Shown here: positions 35,408-43,991 of the stretch, in pieces
Numbering within the stretch: position 1 is the stretch's first letter
Layout: each line of letters begins with the position of its first letter
NCBI GenBank assembly: GCA_002839375.1
Contig: PGXY01000009.1
Coordinates: 252,080 to 316,079, forward strand
Source: Spirochaetae bacterium HGW-Spirochaetae-1
GTDB lineage: Bacteria; Spirochaetota; UBA4802; UBA5550
DNA: 64,000 nt
Reading direction: 5' to 3'
The notes under the pieces: model-generated
Database searches by the model: none
The model's input: only the letters and a program-made list of their open reading frames with translations
Told to the model about the DNA's origin: nothing
Position numbers and translations under genes: made by a program

Positions 35408-36877
35408 ATGGCTAATTATATCGTCGTTAACTCGCGCAAAAGCTGGCAATTTAATATTCCCGGTGCGGAGGTTATTGAAGCGCGGGAATACTTTTTCAAT
35501 GAACAATTCGTAAAAATGAAGGATGCCAAGATATTCAACCTGTGCAAATCGTACCGGTACCAGGCTACGGGATATTATGTTTCTCTCCTGGCCACGGCCC
35601 GCGGCCATCGGGCTTTTCCCGATATCAATACGATCCAGGATATGAAAGCGCCTATTGTGGTGCGGCTCCTGGCCGAGGACATGGAGAGCCTTATTCAGAG
35701 GTCATTTTCCCATATCCAGTCTGATAAATTTGTCCTGAGCATCTATTTTGGCAAAAATGTATCTAAACGCTACGATAAGCTGAGCATGAGTCTTTATAAC
35801 GTGTTCCAGGCCCCCTTTCTCCGGGTCTTTTTCTCCCAGAAAAACAAAAAATGGAAGATTCAGAATATCCAGGTTATCTCGATTAATGACATACCTGAGG
35901 ATCACCATAGCTATATTGTCGATTTTGCCACGCTTTATTTCTCGAGGCGGATAACGCACCGGAAGCGAAAAATGCCCGATCCCTATGATATGGCCATCCT
36001 GGTAGGTCCCGGTGAAGAGACGGCACCTTCGGACGAAAAGGCTCTGGAACGTTTTGTGTGGGCCGCGGACAAAGTCGGTTTTGACGTAGAGCTCATAGAT
36101 AAGGATACGATCCACCGCATTGCCGAGTTTGACGCGCTCTTTATCCGTGAGCAGACCAGCGTCAATCACCATACCTTCAGGTTTTCACAGAGGGCCTGGG
36201 CCGAAGGTATTGTGGTCATCGATGATCCCGATTCCATAATCAAGTGCACGAATAAGGTCTATCTTTCGGAAATGCTGAATCATTACCACATTCCATCTCC
36301 TCATACGATCGTTTTGAACAGGGAAAGTGTTGACAAGGTCCCGGCCCAGATGGATTTTCCCGTCATACTCAAACAGCCCGACAGCGCCTATTCCCAGGGC
36401 GTCATGAAGGTCAATTCTCCCGAGGAATATTACCGGACCGCCGGGGTGCTTCTGGAAAAATCGGATCTCATCATCGCCCAGGAGTATATGAGGACCGATT
36501 ATGACTGGCGCGTGGGGATCATCAACAGGAAGCCCCTGTACGTTTCGAAGTACTTTATGGCAGCGAATCACTGGCAGATCGTGAACTGGGCAACGGACGG
36601 AAAAGAGCGTCATGGGATGGGTGAGACCATGGCCGTGGAGGACGCACCGCGGCAGGTAGTGGAAACGGCCCTGCGGGCCGCCAATTATATCGGCGATAGT
36701 CTCTATGGCGTCGATCTCAAAGTGGTGAATAACAAGTGTTATGTAATTGAGATTAACGATAATCCCAGCATCGATTTCGGTATAGAGGACGCAGTCCTTA
36801 AGGATGAACTGTATATGAGAATAATGCAGGTCTTCATGAAGCGGGTGCAGAGCATGAAAGACAGGAGCTGGGAATGA
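35408..36877 (+). CDS. RLAN-RimK-type ATP-grasp ligase
   Basis: 489 residues. The N-terminal ~200 residues match the RimK-like ATP-grasp N-terminal (RLAN) domain (GAEVIEAREYFFNEQF, FNLCKSYRYQATGYYVSLLA). The ATP-grasp domain has FPVILKQPDSAYSQGVMKV, the ATP-binding LIIAQEYMRTDYDWRVGI, and VVNNKCYVIEINDNPSIDFG with the metal-binding Glu/Asn. Such enzymes form amide bonds by acyl phosphate, typically adding glutamate or another amino acid to a peptide or protein terminus. The next gene overlaps by 4 bases. The acceptor is unknown; the operon makes a small peptide, a metabolite or a protein tail plausible. Confidence 0.92.
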   Translation: MANYIVVNSRKSWQFNIPGAEVIEAREYFFNEQFVKMKDAKIFNLCKSYRYQATGYYVSLLATARGHRAFPDINTIQDMKAPIVVRLLAEDMESLIQRSFSHIQSDKFVLSIYFGKNVSKRYDKLSMSLYNVFQAPFLRVFFSQKNKKWKIQNIQVISINDIPEDHHSYIVDFATLYFSRRITHRKRKMPDPYDMAILVGPGEETAPSDEKALERFVWAADKVGFDVELIDKDTIHRIAEFDALFIREQTSVNHHTFRFSQRAWAEGIVVIDDPDSIIKCTNKVYLSEMLNHYHIPSPHTIVLNRESVDKVPAQMDFPVILKQPDSAYSQGVMKVNSPEEYYRTAGVLLEKSDLIIAQEYMRTDYDWRVGIINRKPLYVSKYFMAANHWQIVNWATDGKERHGMGETMAVEDAPRQVVETALRAANYIGDSLYGVDLKVVNNKCYVIEINDNPSIDFGIEDAVLKDELYMRIMQVFMKRVQSMKDRSWE

Positions 36878-38109
36878 GCCATGAGCAACTGCGCCTTTTT
36901 GATGGATTTGGCATTGAAGTCGAATATATGATCGTTCACCGGGAAACGCTGAAGGTCCTTCCCGTAACTGACTGGCTTCTGAAAGAGGTATCCGGCGCTT
37001 ATAACAACGAAGTCGAAATGGGAGACCTTGGGTGGTCTAACGAGTTGGTGATGCACGTGGTGGAACTGAAGACCAGCGGGACCGTTCCAACTCTCGGGGG
37101 CCTCCATATTTCTTTTATGAAGGACATACGACGGATAAACGATCTCCTGGACGGGATAGAAGGGATGCTTATGCCCACGGGAATGCATCCGCTCATGGAC
37201 CCCGCCAGGGAAACGGTTTTGTGGAAGCATGACAACAGTCCCATATACGACCGGTATAATGCCATATTCAACTGCAGCGGACATGGCTGGGCGAATCTGC
37301 AGAGTGTCCATATAAATCTTCCCTTCGGCAGCGATGATGAATTCGGACGGCTGCACGCGGCAATCCGTCTGGTGCTTCCCATGATACCGGCTATCGCAGC
37401 AAGCTCTCCCATCGTGGAAGGAAGGGTGACGGGTATGGCGGATTCCCGCCTGGAAGTATACCGTCATAACCAGAATAAAATCCCCGAGATTGCCGGTGAT
37501 GTCATACCCGAGCAGGTATTTTCCAGGAAAGAATACGAGGATGTTATTTTCAGAAAAATATTTTCCGCCATTGCTCCCCACGATCCTGAGGGGATTCTCC
37601 GCTACGAGTGGCTCAACTCCCGGGGGTGCATAGCCCGTTTTGAACGTGACGCCATAGAAATACGCCTCATGGATGTTCAGGAAAGTCCTGTTATGGATTT
37701 GGCGGTTATATCCTTTATAGTCGCCATCATACGGGCCCTGGTAAACGGGGAAATGCTGTCGTATGATGAACAGAAAAAGATTCCCACGGTAATACTGAAA
37801 AACGTAATGGTGGAAGCAATCAGGGACGGGAGCCGTGCAGTGATGGGAGGCGGGTATCCTGAACTTTTTGGGTATGAACGGGAGAAATGTGATGCTGCCG
37901 CACTGCTGCGGTATCTGCTGGATCAGGAAACAGTGGCGAAATGGATTCCCGGGGAATACCGCGGCGGCATAGATATCATTCTGGAGCAGGGTACCCTGTC
38001 GGAGCGGATCGTGAGGGCCCTGAAGGGGCAGGCGTCACAATCATCAATCAGGGATGTCTATAGCGGGCTTGCGGAGTGTCTTCGGGTGGGAATGGCGTTT
38101 CTCCCGTGA
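36874..38109 (+). CDS. GCS2-type carboxylate-amine ligase
   Basis: 411 residues of the glutamate-cysteine ligase type 2 (YbdK-like) fold. Motifs: FDGFGIEVEYMIV with the metal-binding Glu pair, MHVVELKTSG (ELKT), GMHPLMDP, LQSVHINLPF and IEIRLMDVQE. Enzymes of this fold couple glutamate, or another carboxylate, to an amine through a gamma-glutamyl phosphate. Whether the product is gamma-glutamylcysteine is unknown; the setting beside RimK-type and hydrolase genes speaks for a specialised product. The start overlaps the RimK-like stop (ATGA) and its own stop overlaps the next GTG, so the genes are translationally coupled. Confidence 0.92.
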   Translation: MSHEQLRLFDGFGIEVEYMIVHRETLKVLPVTDWLLKEVSGAYNNEVEMGDLGWSNELVMHVVELKTSGTVPTLGGLHISFMKDIRRINDLLDGIEGMLMPTGMHPLMDPARETVLWKHDNSPIYDRYNAIFNCSGHGWANLQSVHINLPFGSDDEFGRLHAAIRLVLPMIPAIAASSPIVEGRVTGMADSRLEVYRHNQNKIPEIAGDVIPEQVFSRKEYEDVIFRKIFSAIAPHDPEGILRYEWLNSRGCIARFERDAIEIRLMDVQESPVMDLAVISFIVAIIRALVNGEMLSYDEQKKIPTVILKNVMVEAIRDGSRAVMGGGYPELFGYEREKCDAAALLRYLLDQETVAKWIPGEYRGGIDIILEQGTLSERIVRALKGQASQSSIRDVYSGLAECLRVGMAFLP

Positions 38110-38816
38110 AGCGAAAGATCATCATAACCTGCGAACACGGCGGGAACCATATTCCCCGCGCCTATCGCCGCTTTTTTAAAGAGAGCGTGACCCTGCTGGG
38201 CAGTCACCGCGGGTATGATGCCGGGGCTCTGGGCCTGGCGCGGCGCCTGGTTTCTGAAATCGAAGCAGAACTGTATCTTTCATCCGTATCACGTCTTCTC
38301 GTTGACCTGAACCGGTCACCGGGGAGTAGAAATCTTTTCAGTCATATTACACGCGGAATGGACCTCGTAACAAAGAAAAAAATACTGAATGATTATTATT
38401 TTCCCTATAGAAACGGGGTGGAATCAGTTGTGGCCCATGCCGTGAAAAAAAACATGCAAGTTCTGCATGTATCGGTGCATTCCTTCACTCCGGTTCTGGA
38501 TGGCAGCGAAAGAACTGCCGATGTGGGCCTTCTGTATGATCCATCCCGCACCGGGGAAAAAAATTTCTGTGCACGATGGAGAGATGAAATTCTTTCGCAG
38601 TGTCCTGACCTTGTGGTTCGCAGTAATTATCCTTACAGGGGAACTACCGACGGAATGACTTCGTATCTCAGGAAAAAACATGACGGTGACCTGTACCGGG
38701 GGATAGAACTGGAAATGAACCAGAAGCACCTGGTGAACGCGTCGCGGTTTAATAATGATGTTACGCGAGGTGTTGTGCGGTCGTTGTGTTCCGTGCTTTG
38801 CGGAGCCAGGAGGTGA
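38106..38816 (+). CDS. N-formylglutamate-amidohydrolase-like enzyme
   Basis: About 236 residues from the GTG at 38106, which overlaps the GCS2 stop as GTGA. It matches the N-formylglutamate amidohydrolase fold: IITCEHGGNHIPRAY (metal-binding His/Glu), GYDAGALGLARRL, VDLNRSPG, LHVSVHSFTPVLDG (metal His), and a final GIELEMNQKHL. The fold is a zinc peptidase relative cleaving an amide on glutamate. Here it closes a ligase operon and has no histidine-utilisation neighbours, so it is more likely to trim a glutamyl-type amide than to deformylate histidine breakdown products. Confidence 0.88.
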   Translation: MKRKIIITCEHGGNHIPRAYRRFFKESVTLLGSHRGYDAGALGLARRLVSEIEAELYLSSVSRLLVDLNRSPGSRNLFSHITRGMDLVTKKKILNDYYFPYRNGVESVVAHAVKKNMQVLHVSVHSFTPVLDGSERTADVGLLYDPSRTGEKNFCARWRDEILSQCPDLVVRSNYPYRGTTDGMTSYLRKKHDGDLYRGIELEMNQKHLVNASRFNNDVTRGVVRSLCSVLCGARR

Positions 38817-38826
38817 TGCCCGGGCA

Positions 38827-38868
38827 TAAAAAAGGGATGCCTTTCCTGCATTGGATTCCCGGCATCCC
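38827..38868 (-). terminator. rho-independent terminator of the hsp20 operon
   Basis: On the minus strand GGGATGCC pairs with GGCATCCC around a 19-base loop, followed by TTTTTTT. It lies between two convergent operons and may also slow transcription from the right-pointing amidoligase operon. Confidence 0.75.
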
Positions 38869-38886
38869 CTCATCAAGCCCGATTCT

Positions 38887-39264
38887 CTAATTTACCTTGA
38901 TTTCAATTTTTTTCGGCTTTATTTCCTCTCTTTTAGGCAGCGTCAGTGTCAGCACCCCGTCTTTCATGTGGGCCGATATTGCCGCACTGCTGATGTCATT
39001 CCCCACGTTAAAACTTCTGTAGTAATCATAGAGCTCGTATTCTCCGTACCTGACATCGTCACGTTCCGTATCGACCGTCACTTTTCCCCGAAGTTCCAGC
39101 TTGTCGTTGTTCAGGGTGATATCGATATTTTCTTTTTGCACCGCCGGCATGTCGGCCTTTATAACGTATTCATTTTCCGTTTCGTAAATATCAACGGGCG
39201 GCACCATGATGTTTTCGTCACGGTTATAGTCATTTTTCATTATTTTTCTTCCTTCCAGTGTCAT
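38887..39264 (-). CDS. small heat-shock protein (Hsp20), third of operon
   Basis: 125 residues, an alpha-crystallin domain with almost no N-terminal arm. Characteristic strands: PVDIYETENEYVIKADMPAV, LELRGKV, YYRSFNVGNDI, and KDGVLTLTLPKREEIKPKKI, which holds the conserved A/DGVLxLxLP core. It binds unfolding proteins without ATP. GGAGG precedes the ATG by about 8 bases. It is the most divergent of the three Hsp20 genes, and the C-terminal I-x-I anchor appears as IEIKV. Confidence 0.88.
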   Translation of the reverse strand: MTLEGRKIMKNDYNRDENIMVPPVDIYETENEYVIKADMPAVQKENIDITLNNDKLELRGKVTVDTERDDVRYGEYELYDYYRSFNVGNDISSAAISAHMKDGVLTLTLPKREEIKPKKIEIKVN

Positions 39265-39280
39265 AGTCTCACCTCCATTC

Positions 39281-39694
39281 TCAATGAATTTCTATGCGCC
39301 GTGGTTTTGCTTCATCGCTCTTTTCCAGAGATACGGTTAAAATCCCGTTCTCCAGAGATGCCCGAACAGAATCAGTTTTTACGCCAAATGGCAGCCTGAC
39401 TGATTTCTTGAAGCTCCCGAAATCACGCTCTTTTCTCATGTAGGGTTTGTCAGCATAATCACTTTTCCGTTCTCCCTGAATGAGGAGGTTGTTGTTTGCC
39501 AGCTCAATGGAAAGATCCCCGGCCGCCACGCCGGGAACCACGGCCCTGACGGTTATGGTATCTCCTTTTTCATAGAGATTGATGAGCGGATATTCCATTC
39601 TTTTGTTCGTATCCGCCGGCATATCCCTGAAATAACGGTCCACTATGTCCCGAAGTTTTACGGCTTCGTCAAAAATATCATAGGTGTAAAACAT
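39281..39694 (-). CDS. small heat-shock protein (Hsp20), second of operon
   Basis: 137 residues from the ATG at 39694 (AAGGAGG 8 bases upstream); an earlier in-frame start at 39721 lies in the spacer and was rejected. The alpha-crystallin core includes YPLINLYEKGDTITVRAVV, FGSFKKSVRLPFGV and LENGILTVSLEKSDEAKPRRI, ending with IEIH as the assembly anchor. It is spaced 16 bases from the third gene and 23 from the first, so all three are expected on one transcript. Hetero-oligomer formation between the three is possible but not shown. Confidence 0.9.
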   Translation of the reverse strand: MFYTYDIFDEAVKLRDIVDRYFRDMPADTNKRMEYPLINLYEKGDTITVRAVVPGVAAGDLSIELANNNLLIQGERKSDYADKPYMRKERDFGSFKKSVRLPFGVKTDSVRASLENGILTVSLEKSDEAKPRRIEIH

Positions 39695-39717
39695 GGCTTG
39701 TCCTCCTTGTGTTGTTA

Positions 39718-40170
39718 TCAATGAACATCGATAGTAATTTTTCTCGGCTGAGCCGATTCATCCCTGGGAATCGTCACGGACAGGACGCCGTTTTTGAAGG
39801 CTGCTTTTATCCTGTCGGGACTTACACCCTCGGGAAGAGAAATGGACCGGCTAAAAGATCCGAAGCGTCGTTCCGAAATGGTATAACGCTTATCCTTTTC
39901 CTCTTTCTCGAGTTTTTTCTCACCGGCAATGGTGAGTACATTGTTCTCCAGTGTTACATCCAGGTCCTTTTCATCGATACCGGGAATTTCCGCCTTTACC
40001 GTAATGGCTTTGGCGTCTTCCTGGACATCCAATTGAGGAAGCCAGTCGGAATCGAAGAGTCCCGTGGGCCTGAATGAGAAAAACTGATCGAAAACCCGGT
40101 CAAGATCCCTCTGAAGGGAATCCACACTGGTTCCGGATTTTTCATTGCGATGAGTTAATCCCCATTTCAT
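39718..40170 (-). CDS. small heat-shock protein (Hsp20), first of operon
   Basis: 150 residues and the most typical bacterial class-A Hsp20: an N-terminal arm with LQRDLDRVFDQFFSF, the alpha-crystallin domain (LDVQEDAKAITVKAEIPG, RRFGSFSRSISLPEGV, FKNGVLSVTIPRDESA) and a C-terminal ITIDVH anchor. AAGGAGG lies 6-7 bases before the ATG. The CIRCE element 30-60 bases upstream places the operon under HrcA control, so expression should rise on heat shock or protein-folding stress. Confidence 0.92.
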   Translation of the reverse strand: MKWGLTHRNEKSGTSVDSLQRDLDRVFDQFFSFRPTGLFDSDWLPQLDVQEDAKAITVKAEIPGIDEKDLDVTLENNVLTIAGEKKLEKEEKDKRYTISERRFGSFSRSISLPEGVSPDRIKAAFKNGVLSVTIPRDESAQPRKITIDVH

Positions 40171-40201
40171 GACAGACCTCCTTATATTGTTTAGATAACT
40201 G

Positions 40202-40228
40202 TTAGCACTCTATTGAGATGAGTGCTAG
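40202..40228 (-). promoter_or_regulatory. CIRCE element (HrcA operator)
   Basis: TTAGCACTC-N9-GAGTGCTAG matches the CIRCE consensus TTAGCACTC-N9-GAGTGCTAA with one change at the last base. It lies between the promoter and the first Hsp20 gene, the usual site for HrcA repression. Confidence 0.92.
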
Positions 40229-40241
40229 TTTTTCTGATATT

Positions 40242-40270
40242 AATTTATAAAATGTTTTAAAAATCGGCAA
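40242..40270 (-). promoter_or_regulatory. sigma-70 promoter of the hsp20 operon
   Basis: On the minus strand TTGCCG (40270-40265), a 17-base spacer, TAAATT (40247-40242; TATAAA overlaps it). The transcript start would lie about at the CIRCE element. Confidence 0.55.
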
Positions 40271-40302
40271 GAGGAGAGTGCGAATTTTTTTAATTTTTTT
40301 TA

Positions 40303-40341
40303 AAAGTTACTCTGAGCAACCTCCTTGCTCAGAGTAACTTT
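40303..40341 (-). terminator. 17-bp perfect hairpin, probable terminator of the His/Cys lipoprotein gene
   Basis: AAAGTTACTCTGAGCAA and TTGCTCAGAGTAACTTT are exact complements around a 5-base loop. On the minus strand the stem ends in TTTT followed by A-rich DNA, 54 bases after the lipoprotein stop. The U tract is short, so a stabilising 3' hairpin is an alternative. Confidence 0.6.
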
Positions 40342-40394
40342 CTGATATAAGCAGGGAAGTGCTCGTTTGAGTGCCTTAATGGGTCGGAGGAAAG

Positions 40395-40793
40395 TTATTT
40401 TGGCTCGGCAGGTATTTCTTTTGAGCAGTTAATGGTAATGCGATGTGTGTGACCGTTGGTAGAACTGGAAACGAGTTGAATACCCCGGTTCATCTCCAAC
40501 TCGCGGAAAAATCCGCCATTGATAAAAATAGCGTGACTGTGGTCGCTTTCGCCTCTTATTTCATAACTTTCAGGGCCTTTTTTCATGATATCATCATGGA
40601 TGGCATGGCCATGATTAGAGCATATGGTGATCACAAGGCCCTGGGAACAGTCACCCCCCTTTTCCACATCGGGACAGCCCGGACAGTCGATTCTCATGGT
40701 CTCCTTTTTCCCGCATGCCATGGGCATAAGGGCAAGTCCTGTGATCATGAGCATGGCAGGAATGGCTAAATAGATAAGGGAATGTTTTTTCAT
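40395..40793 (-). CDS. His/Cys-rich lipoprotein, possible metal-binding protein
   Basis: 132 residues. The signal peptide ends in a lipobox-like MPMACGKK, so the protein is lipid-anchored. The mature part has cysteines in CPGCPDVEKGGDC, ICSNH and a final NCSK, and histidines in SNHGHAIHDD, SDHSHAIF and NGHTHRITI. The alternating His and Cys along predicted strands suggests binding of Zn or Cu, or an envelope metallochaperone; no family is recognised. Its own promoter and terminator make it a single-gene unit between the hsp20 operon and the M48 protease gene. Confidence 0.75.
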   Translation of the reverse strand: MKKHSLIYLAIPAMLMITGLALMPMACGKKETMRIDCPGCPDVEKGGDCSQGLVITICSNHGHAIHDDIMKKGPESYEIRGESDHSHAIFINGGFFRELEMNRGIQLVSSSTNGHTHRITINCSKEIPAEPK

Positions 40794-40832
40794 TGCAACA
40801 CCGGTTTGTCTGGATAATTTTGTGTATAATGC

Positions 40833-40861
40833 ATAGTACCACGCGATGATGTGGTTTTCAA
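40833..40861 (-). promoter_or_regulatory. sigma-70 promoter of the His/Cys lipoprotein gene
   Basis: On the minus strand TTGAAA (40861-40856), a 17-base spacer, TACTAT (40838-40833), 40 bases before the ATG at 40793. Confidence 0.6.
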
Positions 40862-40902
40862 TAAAAATTTATTAAAATTGTTAATCGGCATGGCAGGCCT
40901 TT

Positions 40903-42042
40903 TCACTGTCCATATGACGCTGCGAAGGCAATCCGTTTTTTGATGGACGGGTGACTGTAGAGGAAAAATTCCACGGCCTTGTGAGGATCAGGATCAGCAA
41001 GGTTCATCTTTGCCAGTTTTTCCATGGATGAAATGAAGGCCGGCCGGTCTCCCGTGGCATCAAGGGCGAATGAATCGGCCTGAACCTCGTATCGGCGGGA
41101 GATGAAGTTTGTCAGGGGCATCATCACCAGGCCCGCCAGGGTAAGGTAGAAGAGGAGAATAGGGATGGCCGCTATATCGTCGATACTGCCGTATCCAAGA
41201 TTTAACGCGGTATGGGAGTAGGCCATGCCGCACAGATATAAAGTGGCGAAGATGATGATAGTGCTCTGCATGATGTTTTTCACTATATGGCGGCGTTTGT
41301 AGTGTCCCATTTCATGGGCGAATATCACGGCAATTTCGTCGGGGGTGAAGTCCTTAATGAGTGTATCGCTCAGGATTATCCTCTTGCTTTTCCCTATGCC
41401 GGTAAATCCCGCATTGGCCTTTTTCGTATCCCGGCTCATATTGAAGGAATATATGCCTTTTATGGGTATATGGTATGCACTCAGCAGAGCAGTGATGCGG
41501 TCCTTCACTTCGCCGTTTTCCAGCTCTCTGAATTTATAGAAGAGGGGGAGGATTATTACCGGCGCGACGCGGGCCAGAAAGACCGAGATGAAGAAAATAA
41601 AAAGGCTGAAATAGAACCACCAGAGCTCGCCGGTGCTTTTCAGAAAAAAATAGAAGGCCAGGGCAACGGGTACGCCGACGGCAAGACCTACGGCCGTTGA
41701 TTTGCCTTTCTCAAGGAGCCACCGCGGGATTGACTGGTTCGACAGGTTGAACCGGTGTTCCAGCAGGTATCCGCCGTAGAATTCCATGGGGAATCCCAGG
41801 GCCGAAAGGGCCATGCCAAGGATGGCGCTGAAGGCCAGAAACTGCAGGTACGGGTTCTCCGTGAAGGGGCTTATGAGAGACATGAGCCATCCCGTGACGC
41901 CGCTGAAGGCGATGAGGGAGATAAGTGCGATATCCAGGATAATCCCCGCGATGGAGAGCCTGATTTTAATCCTGTTATATTCCTTCTGGTCCCGATCCCG
42001 GGAGGTTGTTTCATCAGCAGTCTGAATGTTCGTTTCGGTCAT
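40903..42042 (-). CDS. M48-family zinc metalloprotease (CAAX-protease-like)
   Basis: About 379 residues from the ATG at 42042; an ATG at 42063 without a ribosome site would add 7. Several transmembrane helices precede the active site VIFAHEMGHYKRRHI (HExxH, two zinc ligands plus Glu). The third ligand is the Glu of YEVQADSFALDATGD. The helix layout and GFTGIGKSKRIILSDTLI resemble Ste24-type CAAX proteases. Bacterial members cleave membrane or misfolded envelope proteins. It lies next to the heat-shock genes but has no shared promoter that I can see. Confidence 0.92.
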   Translation of the reverse strand: MTETNIQTADETTSRDRDQKEYNRIKIRLSIAGIILDIALISLIAFSGVTGWLMSLISPFTENPYLQFLAFSAILGMALSALGFPMEFYGGYLLEHRFNLSNQSIPRWLLEKGKSTAVGLAVGVPVALAFYFFLKSTGELWWFYFSLFIFFISVFLARVAPVIILPLFYKFRELENGEVKDRITALLSAYHIPIKGIYSFNMSRDTKKANAGFTGIGKSKRIILSDTLIKDFTPDEIAVIFAHEMGHYKRRHIVKNIMQSTIIIFATLYLCGMAYSHTALNLGYGSIDDIAAIPILLFYLTLAGLVMMPLTNFISRRYEVQADSFALDATGDRPAFISSMEKLAKMNLADPDPHKAVEFFLYSHPSIKKRIAFAASYGQ

Positions 42043-42194
42043 GATCTCTCTGTATCTCCTCATGTTTTTTTAAACAGTGAGACCATTTGATACGACCCAT
42101 GTTTTTAAAAGCAACCAAATTACAGGGAAGCAGGGATTCCCGGAGGAAATGATGTTGTGGCAGGTGGGATATGAAGATTTCACAACACGACAGT

Positions 42195-42725
42195 TTAACT
42201 GTCCATGGAGAAATTATCATCCCCTCCGCTCCTGTGATTTTTCATCTTCAGGTCACCGCCGCAGCTGGGGCAGCTCTCAATATCTTCCCGGACTGGATAA
42301 TCATTGCCGCAGTAGGGGCATTGTTTGACCCGCAGCCCGGCCTGGAAATCGCTGAATATATAGAGTTCCCTGGCACCCTCGGTCCTTTTCTCCGCCAGGC
42401 CGCTGACCACCATCTGTTCGATCTGGAAACGGACCGTCGCGGAATCGCCCAGATTCGCAATGATCACATCGCTGGTAAGTTCGCCGTTTCCCAACCGTGC
42501 CAGACGAAGTATGGCGGCCCGGATGCCTCCCGGGGTCAGGGCGAGCCCCCGGAGAAAGAGCCGGACCCCGATGAAGAGAAAAGGTATTCCGCCTGCACAT
42601 AGTGCGATGCCGGCAATGATTCTCGACTGGAGTCCGGTCGCTGCAATGATAAAGAGAAGCCCCAGTCCCGTGAGCAAGATACCTGCCAGTGATAGGAATG
42701 CTCCGGTAAAAAGTTGTATGTTCAT
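42195..42725 (-). CDS. small membrane protein with C-terminal zinc ribbon
   Basis: About 176 residues. Two hydrophobic helices lie at the N-terminus (~5-30 and ~36-60), then a basic winged-helix-like helical segment (LTSDVIIANLGDSATVRFQIEQM, broken here only by length), then a zinc ribbon CPYCGNDYP...CPSCGG. The ATG at 42725 shares its A with the stop of the upstream gene (TAATG) and has AAGGAG 8 bases before it, so translation is coupled. It is the last gene of the tail-protein / maturase operon. Function is not recognised. Confidence 0.75.
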   Translation of the reverse strand: MNIQLFTGAFLSLAGILLTGLGLLFIIAATGLQSRIIAGIALCAGGIPFLFIGVRLFLRGLALTPGGIRAAILRLARLGNGELTSDVIIANLGDSATVRFQIEQMVVSGLAEKRTEGARELYIFSDFQAGLRVKQCPYCGNDYPVREDIESCPSCGGDLKMKNHRSGGDDNFSMDS

Positions 42726-43990
42726 TACCATTGCTCCTTGGTGCGTTTGTTCAATTCATCGCCCATGAGCGTGAAGAAGGATTCAATCCTTTTATTGGTA
42801 AAAGCTGTTTCGGTGATCTCCTTGAGCGGTGCTGAAAAATCTGCGGGATGAATATTGATGAAATCAGTTTTTATCCCCTCATTGAGTTTTTTGATCTGCA
42901 GGGCGAACTCACTGGAACCAGGCGGTATGTTGATTTTCAGTTTTGGCAGGGTCGAGTAGGTATCCTGAGATTTTTTTACATTCTTTACGCTGGATCTGAA
43001 CTGTTTGACACCGTCATTCATCCCCTTCATGAGGGCGATGAGGGAAACGGTCTCCTTTATGCCGCTCTGAAGGCTGTTGAAAACATCATTCAGTTCTCCA
43101 GTCTCCATGAGACTTCCCGTTATGTCGGGCCTGTCGCGGCTGAAACGTTCTCCGCAGTAACGGCAGAAGAACCGGTTCTCGGTGTTGTCCGATTTGCACC
43201 GCCGGCATTTTTTCGGTTTTTCCGTATTGTCCTGTGCGATGAGAAAATCTTCATGGCCCCTGAGACTGTTCAGTACGCCGAGAAAGGCCGCCTTGTTTAT
43301 CAGCTCCTCGCGGTTGCTCTCAAGGTATGCCAGTTTTTCCTCGGCGAGGGACAGCTCGGTCTGAAGATCGCTCCAGCGGTCACCGATCCCCTCATTTTCT
43401 TTGTTCATCACGGCATAATCCTTCTGCCATTCCTTGCGCACTGATTCGATTGCTTCAACGAGATCTGTCCGTTTTGCCATGAGTGCATCCTTGTCCCTCT
43501 GGATCTTCCTCATTCTCAGGATGTTTATAATGAAGCCGAAACCGGTGTTGAGTTCATCTATCTGCCTGTTATAGGCCTCGATGGAGGCGGACAGCTCTTC
43601 TATTTTCTTTTTGAGTTTTTCCTCACGCGTATCGAGACTGGTGTTGTCTTTTACCAGTTTCTCAATATGCCGTATCCGTTCACTGTCCTTTTTTTTCAGT
43701 TCTTCTTTCAGGCCATCACGCTTTGTTTTAAGTGCCGCCAGTTCGCCGATAAATATTTTCTCCTGAGGAGGAAACTCTTTTTCAAAAAGCCGGGATACCT
43801 CCGATGGGAAGCCGTTCCTGTCCCTGAAGAAACTTTCCTGAAGCAGGGATATCTCGTCGGTTCGTACGGCCGTTACATTGTTGAAATTGACGTTGAAATA
43901 TTCCTGGATTTTACCGACTTTCCTGCCTATATCGTCGAGAATGGCCGATGTATCGTCGAGAAATGATACCATGTCAGCAAGCGTTCCCAT
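42725..43990 (-). CDS. coiled-coil protein with central zinc ribbon
   Basis: A soluble 421-residue protein. Residues ~75-260 are long coiled coils (heptads rich in Lys/Glu, for example EELKKKDSERIRHIEKLV). At ~285 there is a zinc ribbon CRRCKSDNTENRFFCRYCG. The C-terminal ~120 residues are helical. GGGAGG lies 7 bases before the ATG, and only one base separates it from the stop of the radical SAM gene, so it is translationally coupled. It may hold the tail protein or maturase together; no family is recognised. Confidence 0.75.
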   Translation of the reverse strand: MGTLADMVSFLDDTSAILDDIGRKVGKIQEYFNVNFNNVTAVRTDEISLLQESFFRDRNGFPSEVSRLFEKEFPPQEKIFIGELAALKTKRDGLKEELKKKDSERIRHIEKLVKDNTSLDTREEKLKKKIEELSASIEAYNRQIDELNTGFGFIINILRMRKIQRDKDALMAKRTDLVEAIESVRKEWQKDYAVMNKENEGIGDRWSDLQTELSLAEEKLAYLESNREELINKAAFLGVLNSLRGHEDFLIAQDNTEKPKKCRRCKSDNTENRFFCRYCGERFSRDRPDITGSLMETGELNDVFNSLQSGIKETVSLIALMKGMNDGVKQFRSSVKNVKKSQDTYSTLPKLKINIPPGSSEFALQIKKLNEGIKTDFINIHPADFSAPLKEITETAFTNKRIESFFTLMGDELNKRTKEQW

Positions 43991-43991
43991 A

